Positions 1-8,476 are shown, counted from the first letter of the stretch. The stretch is DNA of 24,224 nt from Clostridiales bacterium (GCA_019423795.1 JAHZAT010000107.1:1-24224), one strand, 5' to 3'. A program made the numbers and translations. The notes: generated by a model from the letters alone, not told the origin.

Positions 1-914
1 AGGAAAATATCTTCAAGAGTAGCCTTGTTTACAAACATCTGTGTCACAGGCATTTTTTTCTGTGCAAATTTAAGAGAAAGATCAGCACAGATTTCCTGTG
101 AATCTTTGTTTGTATTGATCTGGATATGGCAGCTATCTTTACTTACATCAAGCCAGTTGACATCATCAATATCAGAAAAATCAGAAAGAACCTGTTTTAC
201 GGAAGTTTCATCCGCTAGGATCGTAAGCTCAATGGTTTCTTTTCCGTGTGTTAATTCTTCTAATTCATCAGGGCTTCCCTCAGCGATCAATTTTCCTTTG
301 GAAATGATCAGGATATCGTCACAGATTTCTTGGACTTCAGCAAGAATATGAGAACTTAAGATCACCGTATGGTCCTTAGCAAGTGTACGGATCAGTTCAC
401 GGATTTCGATAATCTGCTTTGGATCGAGACCAACGGTCGGTTCATCCAAGATGATAATATCCGGGAAATCAAGAATTGCAGCGGCAAGACCTGTTCTCTG
501 GCGATAACCTTTGGAAAGGTTTTTGATCAATCGGTCTTTCATATCAACAAGTTTGATCAGTTCCATAACTTTTATAACCTGTGCATTGCGGTCAGCTTTC
601 GGAATTTTTTTTAATTCAGCAGCAAAATACAGATATTCGGATACTGTCATATCAAGATATAAAGGTGGGATCTCTGGAAGATATCCGATACATTTTTTTG
701 CTTTCTCAGGTTCTTCCAGAATATTGTGACCATTGATGATAACCTCTCCACTCGACGCACCGATATATCCAGTCATAATATTCATAGTTGTAGATTTACC
801 GGCTCCATTTGGACCCAAAAATCCATAGATTCGCCCTTTTTCAATGGTAAATGACAGATCATCTACAGCGAGATGTGTGCCATATTTTTTGGTCAGATGT
901 TTTACTTCTATCAA
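1..914 (-). CDS. ABC-2 type transporter ATP-binding protein, cut by the left edge
   Basis: ATPase subunit of an export-type (CcmA/GldA-like) ABC transporter, which would act on the cytoplasmic face of a membrane permease. Reading from a TTG at 914, the sequence shows Walker A GPNGAGKST (residues 34-42), an ABC signature LSKGYRQR, Walker B IIILDEPTVGLDP and the H-loop SSHIL. The last residues visible are TLEDIF, which in this family lies a few residues from the end, so little is missing. The TTG start is chosen because AGGAG lies 9 nt upstream and the first residues MIEVKHLTKKYG match the family start; no ATG fits. The permease gene is probably beyond the left edge. It is divergent from acpP and unlikely to belong to the fatty-acid cluster. 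The substrate cannot be inferred. Confidence 0.9.
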   Translation of the reverse strand, partial: MIEVKHLTKKYGTHLAVDDLSFTIEKGRIYGFLGPNGAGKSTTMNIMTGYIGASSGEVIINGHNILEEPEKAKKCIGYLPEIPPLYLDMTVSEYLYFAAELKKIPKADRNAQVIKVMELIKLVDMKDRLIKNLSKGYRQRTGLAAAILDFPDIIILDEPTVGLDPKQIIEIRELIRTLAKDHTVILSSHILAEVQEICDDILIISKGKLIAEGSPDELEELTHGKETIELTILADETSVKQVLSDFSDIDDVNWLDVSKDSCHIQINTNKDSQEICADLSLKFAQKKMPVTQMFVNKATLEDIF

Positions 915-1152
915 AATATTGTTCTCCTTTTTGCGATAACTCTTATTATTTTAGGAAAAAAACAAATCAAACTGTGATAAAAGTCTGAACAGTTTGTGTT
1001 GAAAATATGGTAATTTTGTGAAGTGTTTTATGGAGTATATAGTATACAGAATAATATGAAAATGTTTCATAAAAGATGCATAGAATGGCAAGGATAGACT
1101 TGCATAATCACGTATAGTTTCGTATAATATAAAGGTAAATTTACAAGAAAAC

Positions 1153-1182
1153 TTGACAGAAGACAGTTGAAGAATGTATACT
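1153..1182 (+). promoter_or_regulatory. acpP promoter
   Basis: TTGACA at 1153-1158 and TATACT at 1177-1182 with an 18-nt spacer, close to the sigma-A consensus. Transcription would start near 1189, leaving a leader of about 33 nt before the acpP ATG. The -10 box overlaps the left end of the TTTGA-N3-TCAAA palindrome, so a bound repressor would block polymerase. Confidence 0.75.
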
Positions 1183-1196
1183 TTGAGAATCAAACT
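1180..1196. promoter_or_regulatory. FabT-like operator, copy 1 (acpP)
   Basis: Palindrome ACTTTGA-GAA-TCAAACT, followed by AATTA. The core TTTGA-N3-TCAAA resembles the operator of FabT, the MarR-family repressor of fatty-acid synthesis known from streptococci and lactococci. It overlaps the -10 of the acpP promoter, and a second copy precedes fabD. Assignment to FabT is by sequence resemblance; the regulator is not in the window. Confidence 0.65.
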
Positions 1197-1221
1197 AATT
1201 AGAGTATGAAGGAGAATCATT

Positions 1222-1455
1222 ATGTTAGAGAAGATGAAAGAGATCATTGCAGATCAGTTAGGTGTAAGCGAAGATGAAGTTACTTTAGAAGCATCTTTTA
1301 AAGAAGATCTGGATGCTGATTCATTAGATTTATTTGAATTAGTTATGGCATTAGAAGAAGAATATGATGTTGAGATTCCATCTGATGACCTTGCAGAATT
1401 AAACACAGTTGGTGATGTTATCAACTACTTAAAAGACAAAGGTGTAGAAGACTAA
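1222..1455 (+). CDS. acpP: Acyl carrier protein
   Basis: Small acidic cytoplasmic protein that carries growing fatty acyl chains on a phosphopantetheine arm. The 77-aa length is typical. The attachment motif DADSLDLFEL is at residues 31-40, with Ser34 the modified residue; the rest is the usual acidic four-helix pattern, for example ALEEEYDVEIP. AAGGAG lies 7 nt before the ATG. The gene has its own promoter with a FabT-like operator and is followed by a strong terminator, so acpP can be made as a separate abundant transcript from the fabD-accA genes behind it. Identification is very secure. Confidence 0.98.
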   Translation: MLEKMKEIIADQLGVSEDEVTLEASFKEDLDADSLDLFELVMALEEEYDVEIPSDDLAELNTVGDVINYLKDKGVED

Positions 1456-1467
1456 AGAAATTGTGAG

Positions 1468-1504
1468 ATTGACTTATAACATTCTTGTTATAAGTCAATT
1501 TTTT
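1468..1504 (+). terminator. Rho-independent terminator after acpP
   Basis: Perfect 13-bp stem: 1468-1480 (ATTGACTTATAAC) pairs with 1487-1499, around a 6-nt loop, followed by TTTTT. It separates acpP from the fabD operon, allowing full termination or partial read-through. Confidence 0.85.
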
Positions 1505-1513
1505 GAAGAAAAT

Positions 1514-1530
1514 ATTTTGAACATCAAACT
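1514..1530. promoter_or_regulatory. FabT-like operator, copy 2 (fabD operon)
   Basis: Palindrome ATTTTGA-ACA-TCAAACT, followed by AATTA. It shares the 13-nt right half ATCAAACTAATTA exactly with copy 1 and keeps the same TTTGA-N3-TCAAA core. It lies between the acpP terminator and fabD, over the likely -35 of the fabD promoter. One regulator binding both sites would control all nine genes together. Confidence 0.65.
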
Positions 1531-1546
1531 AATTATAGATTATTTT
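1517..1546 (+). promoter_or_regulatory. Possible fabD operon promoter
   Basis: TTGAAC (1517-1522) and TATTTT (1541-1546) with an 18-nt spacer form a weak sigma-A-like promoter overlapping operator copy 2. The terminator upstream argues that a promoter is needed here, but the exact boxes are uncertain. Confidence 0.4.
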
Positions 1547-1568
1547 ATAGATCAACGAGGTAAAGATA

Positions 1569-2489
1569 ATGGGTAAGATCGTATTTATGTTTCCGGGACA
1601 GGGAGCGCAATATGTTGGAATGGGAAAGGATTTTTATGATTCTTTTGCATGCAGCAAGGAGATTTTCGACAAGGCGAATGAAGTTCTGGATATTGATGTA
1701 AAGAAACTTTGTTTTGAAGAGAATGAAGATATCAATATTACAGAATATACACAGGCAGCGATGGTAACTGCAAGTGTTGCAATCCTAGAGAAGATCGAAG
1801 AAATGGGATTAAAGCCTGATCTGACAGCTGGATTAAGTCTTGGAGAATACTGTGCACTTGTAGCATCTGATGTGATGAGCTTTGAAGATGCAGTGAAAGT
1901 CGTAAGGCAGAGAGGAATTCTTATGCAGGATACTGTTCCAGCAGGAGAGGGTGCGATGTCAGCGGTTCTTGGAATGAAGAAAGAAGCGATCGAAGCAGTT
2001 TTACCAGACGTTGAAGGAATCGTTACGATCGCAAACTATAACTGTCCTGGACAGATCGTTATTTCAGGAGAATCAAAAGCGGTTGCAGAAGCTGGAGAAG
2101 CGTTGAAAGAAGCAGGAGCTAAGAGAGTTCTGCCACTGAAGGTCAGTGGACCATTTCATTCTCCAATGTTAAAACCAGCTGGAGAGAAATTGCTTGATGT
2201 ATTAGCAGATGTTAAAGTGGATGATCCAACAGTTCCATACGTATCCAATACAACAGCAGAATTTATCACAAGTAAAGATGAAGTTAAGGAATTGCTTGGA
2301 AGACAGGTTTATTCTTCTGTATGCTGGGAACAATCTATTGAGAAGATGATCGCCGATGGTGCAGATACATTTGTAGAGATCGGCCCAGGAAAGACATTAT
2401 GTGGATTTATGCGTAAGATCGACCGTAGTGTCAAAGCAATCAACATTGCGAAAGTAGAAGATTTAGAGAAATTAAAGGAGATCATGTAA
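1569..2489 (+). CDS. fabD: Malonyl-CoA:ACP transacylase
   Basis: Transfers malonyl groups from CoA to acyl carrier protein to supply two-carbon units for chain extension. At 306 aa it is full length. Visible features are the N-terminal GQGAQ (10-14), the nucleophile motif GLSLGEY with Ser90, the substrate-binding Arg115 in VVRQRG, the catalytic His197 in GPFHSPM, and GPGKTL near the C-terminus. A purine-rich ACGAGG precedes the ATG. It is the first gene of the fabD-accA operon, downstream of the second FabT-like operator, and fabG begins two bases after its stop, so the two are probably translationally coupled. Confidence 0.97.
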   Translation: MGKIVFMFPGQGAQYVGMGKDFYDSFACSKEIFDKANEVLDIDVKKLCFEENEDINITEYTQAAMVTASVAILEKIEEMGLKPDLTAGLSLGEYCALVASDVMSFEDAVKVVRQRGILMQDTVPAGEGAMSAVLGMKKEAIEAVLPDVEGIVTIANYNCPGQIVISGESKAVAEAGEALKEAGAKRVLPLKVSGPFHSPMLKPAGEKLLDVLADVKVDDPTVPYVSNTTAEFITSKDEVKELLGRQVYSSVCWEQSIEKMIADGADTFVEIGPGKTLCGFMRKIDRSVKAINIAKVEDLEKLKEIM

Positions 2490-2491
2490 TC

Positions 2492-3232
2492 ATGTTAAGT
2501 GGAAAAGTTGCAATCGTAACAGGTGCAAGCCGCGGGATCGGAAGAGAAACGGCACTGACTCTTGCAGGATATGGAGCAACTGTGATCGTAAATTACTGTG
2601 GTTCCAAAGATAAAGCGGAGGCAGTTGTAGAAGAGATCACAGCAGCTGGTGGAACAGCAAAAGCATATCAGGGAGATGTATCCGATTTTGATGTGGCGAA
2701 AGAGATAATCACTTCTGTAAAGAAAGAATTTGGATCTATTGATATTCTGGTGAATAATGCCGGAATCACAAAAGATAACCTGATCATGAAGATGAGTGAA
2801 GAAGAATTTGATAAAGTCATTGAAGTAAACTTAAAAGGTACATTTAACTGCATGAAACATGTTTCAAGAATCATGTTAAAACAGAGATCCGGACATATCA
2901 TTAATATGTCTTCTGTATCTGGAGTTATGGGTAATGCAGGACAGGTTAATTACTGTGCATCAAAAGCAGGAATCATTGGTATGACAAAATCTCTGGCAAG
3001 AGAATTAGGTTCCAGAGGAATCACGGTCAATGCGATCGCTCCAGGATTTATTGAGACAGAGATGACGGATGTACTGTCAGAAGATGTGAAAGAGAATTTA
3101 TTAGGAAGCATTCCATTAAAGAGAATGGGACAGACAAAAGATATTGCAGAGACAGTTGCTTTCTTAGCATCTGACAAGGCAGCATATATTACAGGTCAGA
3201 CGATCAGTGTTGACGGTGGAATGGGAATGTAA
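2492..3232 (+). CDS. fabG: 3-oxoacyl-ACP reductase
   Basis: NADPH-dependent short-chain dehydrogenase that reduces 3-ketoacyl-ACP to 3-hydroxyacyl-ACP. The 246-aa sequence has the cofactor motif TGASRGIG (10-17), NNAG (88-91), and the catalytic Ser141, Tyr154 and Lys158 (YCASK). The ending DGGMGM is typical of FabG. Its ribosome site (AAAGGAG) lies inside the end of fabD, and the start follows the fabD stop by two bases. Other SDR enzymes look similar, but the position between fabD and fabF settles the assignment. Confidence 0.97.
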   Translation: MLSGKVAIVTGASRGIGRETALTLAGYGATVIVNYCGSKDKAEAVVEEITAAGGTAKAYQGDVSDFDVAKEIITSVKKEFGSIDILVNNAGITKDNLIMKMSEEEFDKVIEVNLKGTFNCMKHVSRIMLKQRSGHIINMSSVSGVMGNAGQVNYCASKAGIIGMTKSLARELGSRGITVNAIAPGFIETEMTDVLSEDVKENLLGSIPLKRMGQTKDIAETVAFLASDKAAYITGQTISVDGGMGM

Positions 3233-3244
3233 AGGAGATTTTAT

Positions 3245-4489
3245 ATGAAGAGCATGAAACGTGTCGTTGTAACTGGTATGGGTGCGATCACACCGATCGG
3301 AAACAGCGTGGAAGAATTTTGGAATGGAATCAAAGAGCAGAAGATCGGATTTGCACCGATTACATATTTTGATGCAACAGAATACAAAGCTCATCTGGCA
3401 GCAGAAGTCAAAGGTTTCAACGCCAAAGATTATATGTCACCAAAAGCAGCAAGACGTATGGAATTATTTTCACAGTATGCTGTAGCTGCGACAAAAGAAG
3501 CAATCGAAGATGCGGGACTTGATCTTGAGAAAGAAGATACAACAAGAATTGGTGTATCTGTTGGATGTGGAGTTGGAAGCCTTCAGATGATCGAAACAAC
3601 AACAAGAACATTAGATAAAAAGGGTCCGAACAGAGTGAAACCATTAGCAGTTCCAATGATGATCTCTAACATGGCTGCAGGAAATGTTTCTATTGCATTT
3701 GGCCTTCGCGGAAAGAGTATCAACGTTGTTACAGCATGTGCGACAGGAACACAGTCTATTGGTGAAGCATATAGATCCATTCAGGTCGGAGAAGCTGATG
3801 TAATGGTAGCTGGTGGAACAGAAGCTGCAGTATCAGAAGTTGCAGTTGGTGGATTTGCAGCGTTAACAGCTTTAAGTGGATCTGATGATCCGAAGAGAGC
3901 ATCTATTCCATTTGACAAAGAGAGAGATGGATTTGTCATTGGAGAAGGATCAGGAATCGTTGTTTTAGAAAGCCTTGAACATGCACAGGCAAGAGGAGCA
4001 GATATTTTAGCAGAAGTTGTCGGATATGGTGCAACAAGTGATGCATACCATATCACATCCCCATGCGAAGATGGAGAAGGTGCAGCAAGAGCTATGGTAT
4101 TTGCAATGGATGAAGCAGAAATCACACCAGATAAAGTTGATTATATCAATGCACATGGAACAAGTACTCATGCAAATGACTTATTTGAGACAAAAGCGAT
4201 CAAGAAAGCATTAGGAGAACATGCATATGATGTGAAGATCAGCTCTACAAAATCTATGATCGGTCATGGACTTGGAGCAGCTGGTGCGATTGAATTTATC
4301 ACATGTGTTAAATCAATCGAAGAAGATTATATTCACCCAACCGTAGGATTAAAGGTTCCAGATGAAGAATGTGATCTTGATTACACATTAGAACCAGTAA
4401 CAGACCGCAAGGTAAATTACGTTATGAGCAATTCTCTTGGATTTGGAGGACATAACGCAACACTTCTTGTGAAGAAATTTGAGGATTAA
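3245..4489 (+). CDS. fabF: 3-oxoacyl-ACP synthase II
   Basis: Condensing enzyme that joins malonyl-ACP to acyl-ACP in elongation. The 414-aa length is usual for FabF. The thiolase-fold active site is complete: Cys165 in TACATGT, His304 in NAHGTST, Lys336 in SSTKSMIGH and His341, with GFGGHN near the end. AAAGGAG precedes the ATG. It is followed closely by accB. No FabH-type initiation enzyme is in the window, so chain initiation must depend on a gene elsewhere. Confidence 0.97.
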   Translation: MKSMKRVVVTGMGAITPIGNSVEEFWNGIKEQKIGFAPITYFDATEYKAHLAAEVKGFNAKDYMSPKAARRMELFSQYAVAATKEAIEDAGLDLEKEDTTRIGVSVGCGVGSLQMIETTTRTLDKKGPNRVKPLAVPMMISNMAAGNVSIAFGLRGKSINVVTACATGTQSIGEAYRSIQVGEADVMVAGGTEAAVSEVAVGGFAALTALSGSDDPKRASIPFDKERDGFVIGEGSGIVVLESLEHAQARGADILAEVVGYGATSDAYHITSPCEDGEGAARAMVFAMDEAEITPDKVDYINAHGTSTHANDLFETKAIKKALGEHAYDVKISSTKSMIGHGLGAAGAIEFITCVKSIEEDYIHPTVGLKVPDEECDLDYTLEPVTDRKVNYVMSNSLGFGGHNATLLVKKFED

Positions 4490-4506
4490 TTTAGAAGGAG
4501 ACTGAC

Positions 4507-4950
4507 ATGGAAGTTAAAGAAATGAAAGAATTGATCGCTGCAGTATCTTCTGCAAATGTCGATGAATTTGAATATAATAACGAAGAATTTTCAATCAGAA
4601 TCGCTAAGAAAAAGGCAAAGATCGCAACAGTTGATGCATCTGTTGCCGGAGTACCAGTACAGAGTGCTGCGATCATGCCAGAACAGAATGAAGAACAGCC
4701 AGAAGAGATTCTCTATGGAGATGAGATCAAAGCCCCACTTGTTGGTACATTTTATGTAGCACCATCAGAAGGAGCTGAGCCATTTGTATCTGTCGGTGAC
4801 AAAGTCAAAAAAGGACAGGTAATCGGAATCGTTGAAGCAATGAAACTGATGAATGAAGTGGAAAGTGAATACGATGGAACAGTTGCAGCTATTTTAGTTG
4901 AGAATGGTGAGATGGTTGAATATGGACAGCCATTAATGGTCATCCAGTAA
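4507..4950 (+). CDS. accB: Biotin carboxyl carrier protein of acetyl-CoA carboxylase
   Basis: Carries the carboxybiotin group between biotin carboxylase and carboxyltransferase. The protein is 147 aa. An N-terminal helical region (about 1-40) and a variable linker lead to the biotinyl domain (about 72-147) with EAMKLM, where Lys113 is biotinylated. AGAAGGAG precedes the ATG. It is separated from its partners accC, accD and accA by fabZ, as in other clostridial clusters. Confidence 0.96.
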   Translation: MEVKEMKELIAAVSSANVDEFEYNNEEFSIRIAKKKAKIATVDASVAGVPVQSAAIMPEQNEEQPEEILYGDEIKAPLVGTFYVAPSEGAEPFVSVGDKVKKGQVIGIVEAMKLMNEVESEYDGTVAAILVENGEMVEYGQPLMVIQ

Positions 4951-4969
4951 GAAAGGCAGAATATTTATT

Positions 4970-5395
4970 ATGGTAATGGATATTAAAGATATTATGAATA
5001 CAATCCCTCACAGAAGTCCATTTTTATTAGTGGATCGCATTGAGGAGATGGAAGAAGGAAAACGTATCGTTGGTAAAAAATGTGTGACATATAATGAACC
5101 ATTTTTTGCAGGACATTTTCCACAAGAACCAGTTATGCCTGGAGTACTGATCATTGAAGCGTTAGCACAGACAGGAGCCGTATGTGCACTTTCTGCTGAT
5201 GAATATAAAGGAAAGATCGCATTCTTAGGCGGAGTCAATAAAGCAAAATTTAGAGGAAAAGTTGTTCCTGGAGATGTGCTGACATTAGAAGTTGAGATGA
5301 TCAAAGTCAAAGGACCAGTCGGTGTTGCAAAAGGGACAGCAACTGTAGATGGAAAGAAAGTAGCATCTGCAGAGATTACGTTTATGATTGGATAG
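4970..5395 (+). CDS. fabZ: 3-hydroxyacyl-ACP dehydratase
   Basis: Hot-dog-fold enzyme that removes water from 3-hydroxyacyl-ACP to give trans-2-enoyl-ACP. At 141 aa it is family length. The active-site helix motif HFPQEPVMPGVLIIEALAQ contains His49 and Glu63. Two in-frame ATGs (4970 and 4976) are both possible; the only purine-rich site, AAAGG at about 4952-4956, is somewhat distant from either. Whether it also isomerises for unsaturated fatty acids cannot be read from the sequence. Confidence 0.95.
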   Translation: MVMDIKDIMNTIPHRSPFLLVDRIEEMEEGKRIVGKKCVTYNEPFFAGHFPQEPVMPGVLIIEALAQTGAVCALSADEYKGKIAFLGGVNKAKFRGKVVPGDVLTLEVEMIKVKGPVGVAKGTATVDGKKVASAEITFMIG

Positions 5396-5409
5396 AGAGG
5401 GTTTCTTAA

Positions 5410-6777
5410 ATGTTTAAGAAGATTTTAATTGCAAATAGAGGAGAGATCGCGGTTCGTATTATTCGTGCATGCCGTGAGATGGATATCATGTCCGTTGCAA
5501 TCTGCTCTGAGGCAGATAAAGACGCACTCCATGCCCAATTGGCAGATCAGACAGTCTGTATCGGACCAGCACCTGCCAAAGACAGTTATCTTGACATGGA
5601 ACGTGTACTTGGGGCTGCAATGGCAGTCGGAGCGGATGCAATTCATCCGGGATTCGGATTTTTGTCTGAGAATAGCAAATTTGTAAGAATGTGTGAAAAA
5701 TGCAATATCACATTTATCGGACCATCCGCAGAAATCATTGACCGCATGGGTAACAAATCCGCAGCAAGAAAGACAATGATGGATGCTGGAGTTCCAGTAG
5801 TTCCTGGTACAAAAGATGCCGTTTATGAGGCAGAAGCAGGGCAGAAGATCGCAGATGACATGGGATACCCAGTTATGATCAAAGCTTCCGCAGGAGGTGG
5901 TGGAAAGGGAATGCGTGTCTGCTATGACTCTGAAGACTTCGTACATACTTTTGAGACAGCGAAGTTAGAGGCAGAGAATGCATTTGGCGACGGAACGATG
6001 TATATTGAAAAATATATCGAAGATCCACGCCATATCGAATTCCAGATTCTTGCTGATAAATACGGAAATACGATTCATCTTGGAGAAAGAGATTGTTCCA
6101 TTCAGAGAAGACACCAGAAACTGATCGAAGAATCACCATCTCCAGCAATCAGTGATGAACAGCGAAAGAAGATGGGTGAGATCGCAGTCAAAGCAGCAAA
6201 AGCAGCAGAATACTATAGTGCAGGAACGATTGAATTCTTACGTGACAAACATGGAGATTTCTATTTTATTGAGATGAACACAAGAATTCAGGTAGAGCAT
6301 CCAGTGACTGAATGGGTTACAGGAATCGATCTGATCCGTGAACAGATCCGTATCGCCGCAGGAAAACATCTGACTTATACACAGGAAGATGTACATGTTC
6401 ATGGACATGCGATCGAAGTGAGAATCAATGCGGAAGACACAGAACATGACTTCCGTCCAAGTCCAGGAACTGTAACAAATGTACATTTTCCAGGAGGAAA
6501 AGGAGTGAGAATTGATTCTGCATTATTCGCAGGATATCAGATTCCACCATACTATGATTCTATGATCGCAAAACTGATCGTATATGATAAAAATCGTAAG
6601 TTGGCACTTCGCAAACTCCGTAATGCATTGGGAGAACTTGTATTAGAAGGCGTGAAGACAAACATTGACTATCAGTATGAGATCATCAATGATGAAGATT
6701 TTATCGAAGGCAATGTTGATACAGGATTTATTGAACGTTTTCAGAAGAAACATCAGTCTGAAAATGAAGCTGAATAA
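5410..6777 (+). CDS. accC: Biotin carboxylase subunit of acetyl-CoA carboxylase
   Basis: ATP-dependent carboxylation of the biotin on AccB. The 455-aa length is typical. It opens with FKKILIANRGEIAVRI, has the ATP-grasp loop AGGGGKGM around residues 161-168, HxK-type binding residues in RRHQKLIEESPSP, and the catalytic stretch FIEMNTRIQVEHPVTE with Glu288, Asn290, Arg292 and Glu296. A GAGAGG site lies shortly before the ATG, 14 nt after the fabZ stop. A pyruvate carboxylase fragment is excluded by length and context. Confidence 0.97.
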   Translation: MFKKILIANRGEIAVRIIRACREMDIMSVAICSEADKDALHAQLADQTVCIGPAPAKDSYLDMERVLGAAMAVGADAIHPGFGFLSENSKFVRMCEKCNITFIGPSAEIIDRMGNKSAARKTMMDAGVPVVPGTKDAVYEAEAGQKIADDMGYPVMIKASAGGGGKGMRVCYDSEDFVHTFETAKLEAENAFGDGTMYIEKYIEDPRHIEFQILADKYGNTIHLGERDCSIQRRHQKLIEESPSPAISDEQRKKMGEIAVKAAKAAEYYSAGTIEFLRDKHGDFYFIEMNTRIQVEHPVTEWVTGIDLIREQIRIAAGKHLTYTQEDVHVHGHAIEVRINAEDTEHDFRPSPGTVTNVHFPGGKGVRIDSALFAGYQIPPYYDSMIAKLIVYDKNRKLALRKLRNALGELVLEGVKTNIDYQYEIINDEDFIEGNVDTGFIERFQKKHQSENEAE

Positions 6778-6797
6778 AGAAAGTTAAGGTGAGTATC

Positions 6798-7682
6798 ATG
6801 TCATTAAAAGATATGTTTAAGAAAAGGACATTATCACCTCAGGAAGTAAAACAGGCAGAACGTGTACGAAAAGCAAAGGACACGCTCCTTGAATTTCAGG
6901 CACCAGAAGGATTATTCCAGAAGTGTAACTGCTGTGGAAAGCCTGTATATAATGAGGATCTGATCGAAAATGATTATGTATGTCCAGTCTGTGGCAGTTA
7001 TTTCAGAATTCGTCCAAAGACAAGAATTGCCATGGTATTAGATAAAGATACTTTTGAAGAATGGGATGCAAAGATGGATACAAGCGATCCGCTGAACTTC
7101 CCAGGATATAAAAATAAACTGGAACGTCAACGTTCTGTAACAAATCTGGATGAAGCAGTCGTTACAGGAAAAGGTAAGATTTTAGGAAAAGATGTTGTGA
7201 TCGCAGTCATGGGAGCAGATTTCATGATGGGAAGCATGGGAGAAGTTGTTGGTGAGAAGATCACACGAGCAGTTGAACGTGCAACACAGATGAGATTACC
7301 GATCATCATTTTCACATGCTCTGGTGGAGCTAGAATGCAGGAAGGAATCGTATCTCTAATGCAGATGGCAAAAACATCCGCAGCATTGAAACGCCATGAT
7401 GAAGCAGGATTATTATATATCACAGTATTAACAGATCCTACAACTGGAGGTGTTACAGCAAGTTTTGCAATGCTTGGAGATGTTATTTTGGCAGAGCCAG
7501 GAGCATTGATCGGATTTGCTGGACCGAGAGTCATTGAACAGACGATCGGACAGAAGTTGCCAGAAGGATTCCAGCGAGCAGAATTTTTGTTAGAACATGG
7601 ATTTGTAGATAAGATCGTAGAGCGCAAGAAATTAAGAAAAGTGCTGGTAACGATCATAAGGAGTTGTGAATATGAGCAGTAA
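6798..7682 (+). CDS. accD: Acetyl-CoA carboxylase carboxyltransferase, beta subunit
   Basis: Forms the carboxyltransferase with AccA, moving CO2 from carboxybiotin to acetyl-CoA. Counting from the ATG at 6798, the zinc ribbon uses Cys43, Cys46, Cys62 and Cys65 (CNCCG and CPVCG), followed by a crotonase-like domain with CSGGARMQEG and TTGGVTASFAMLGD. An in-frame GTG at 6789 is possible, but the ribosome site AAGGTGAG overlaps it and sits 5 nt before the ATG, so I prefer the ATG (294 aa). The 3' end overlaps the accA start by 11 bases. Confidence 0.96.
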   Translation: MSLKDMFKKRTLSPQEVKQAERVRKAKDTLLEFQAPEGLFQKCNCCGKPVYNEDLIENDYVCPVCGSYFRIRPKTRIAMVLDKDTFEEWDAKMDTSDPLNFPGYKNKLERQRSVTNLDEAVVTGKGKILGKDVVIAVMGADFMMGSMGEVVGEKITRAVERATQMRLPIIIFTCSGGARMQEGIVSLMQMAKTSAALKRHDEAGLLYITVLTDPTTGGVTASFAMLGDVILAEPGALIGFAGPRVIEQTIGQKLPEGFQRAEFLLEHGFVDKIVERKKLRKVLVTIIRSCEYEQ

Positions 7683-8463
7683 TTTTACCCCATGGGAAAG
7701 AGTGCAGATCTCAAGATCAGCAGAACGCCCAACAAGTCTTGATTATATTTCTACGATTTTTGAACGATATATGTCCTTACACGGAGACCGTTATTTTGGA
7801 GATGACAAAGCGATCGTTGGTGGATTAGCCTCTATTGGAGGAAGACCAGTGACAGTCATCGGACAGCAAAAAGGACGCTCAACCAAAGAAAATATCAAAC
7901 GAAATTTTGGAATGCCATCACCAGAAGGATACAGAAAATCCCTAAGACTGATGAAACAGGCAGAGAAATTTCATCGTCCGATCATTCTCTTTGTAGACAC
8001 ACCAGGAGCATTCTGTGGATTAGAGGCAGAAGAAGGCGGAGTCGGAGAGGCAATCGCAAGAAACTTATTCGAGATGTCAAACATCAAAGTACCGATTCTT
8101 TCTATCATGATCGGAGAAGGAGGAAGTGGTGGAGCCTTGGCTATGGCTGTTGGAAATGAAGTGTGGAGTATGGAAAATTCTACATATTCTGTACTGTCTC
8201 CAGAAGGATTTGCAGCGATTCTTTGGAAAGATGGGAACAGGGCTTCCGAAGCTGCTAAAGTTATGAAGATTACAGCGAACGATCTAAAAGAATTAGGTGT
8301 GATTGAGCAGGTGATCGAAGAGCCAGAGCCTGCAAGTATTGACAATATTTTGGATATTTCTGAACAAATGAAAGAAATGATCCTTGGATTTATTGAGAAA
8401 TATGATAAGATGACATCAGAAGAACTGGTGGAACAGAGATATCAGAGATTTCGAAAATTCTGA
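7672..8463 (+). CDS. accA: Acetyl-CoA carboxylase carboxyltransferase, alpha subunit
   Basis: Partner of AccD in acetyl-CoA carboxylase. Visible motifs are GRPVTVIGQQKGR, the oxyanion-hole region FVDTPGAFCGLEAEE and GEGGSGGALA. An in-frame GTG at 7666 lies only 2 nt behind AAGGAG, while the ATG at 7672 has an 8-nt spacing, so the ATG is chosen (263 aa). This is shorter than the roughly 320-aa enterobacterial form because the N-terminal helical extension is short, which is normal in clostridia. Last gene of the fatty-acid operon; a very long inverted repeat follows. Confidence 0.95.
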   Translation: MSSNFTPWERVQISRSAERPTSLDYISTIFERYMSLHGDRYFGDDKAIVGGLASIGGRPVTVIGQQKGRSTKENIKRNFGMPSPEGYRKSLRLMKQAEKFHRPIILFVDTPGAFCGLEAEEGGVGEAIARNLFEMSNIKVPILSIMIGEGGSGGALAMAVGNEVWSMENSTYSVLSPEGFAAILWKDGNRASEAAKVMKITANDLKELGVIEQVIEEPEPASIDNILDISEQMKEMILGFIEKYDKMTSEELVEQRYQRFRKF

Positions 8464-8476
8464 TTTGAAGGGTTGG

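Larger units (their letters stand above)
915..1221. other. Intergenic region between the ABC ATPase and acpP
   Basis: AT-rich spacer of 307 bases between divergent genes. Its right end holds the acpP promoter and operator, described separately. I see no good promoter for the minus-strand ABC gene (only a weak TTGATT-like box near 965-970), no convincing small gene and no riboswitch-like structure. Confidence 0.5.

Noticed and set aside
25..729. Plus-strand open frames opposite the ABC ATPase
   Set aside because: The minus-strand ATPase has all family motifs over the same bases; these frames are its shadows.
965..974. Possible third FabT-like site (ATCAAACTG) near the ABC gene promoter
   Set aside because: Only the TCAAACT half is present; the partner arm TTTGA is absent at the right distance.
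951..1247. Minus-strand 98-codon open frame across the acpP promoter
   Set aside because: It overlaps the acpP promoter and start, consists of low-complexity AT-rich codons and has no ribosome site; it is chance.
5425..5946. Long (173-codon) minus-strand frame inside accC, and similar frames inside accD and accA
   Set aside because: No ribosome sites, no family features, and they lie entirely opposite well-supported carboxylase genes.
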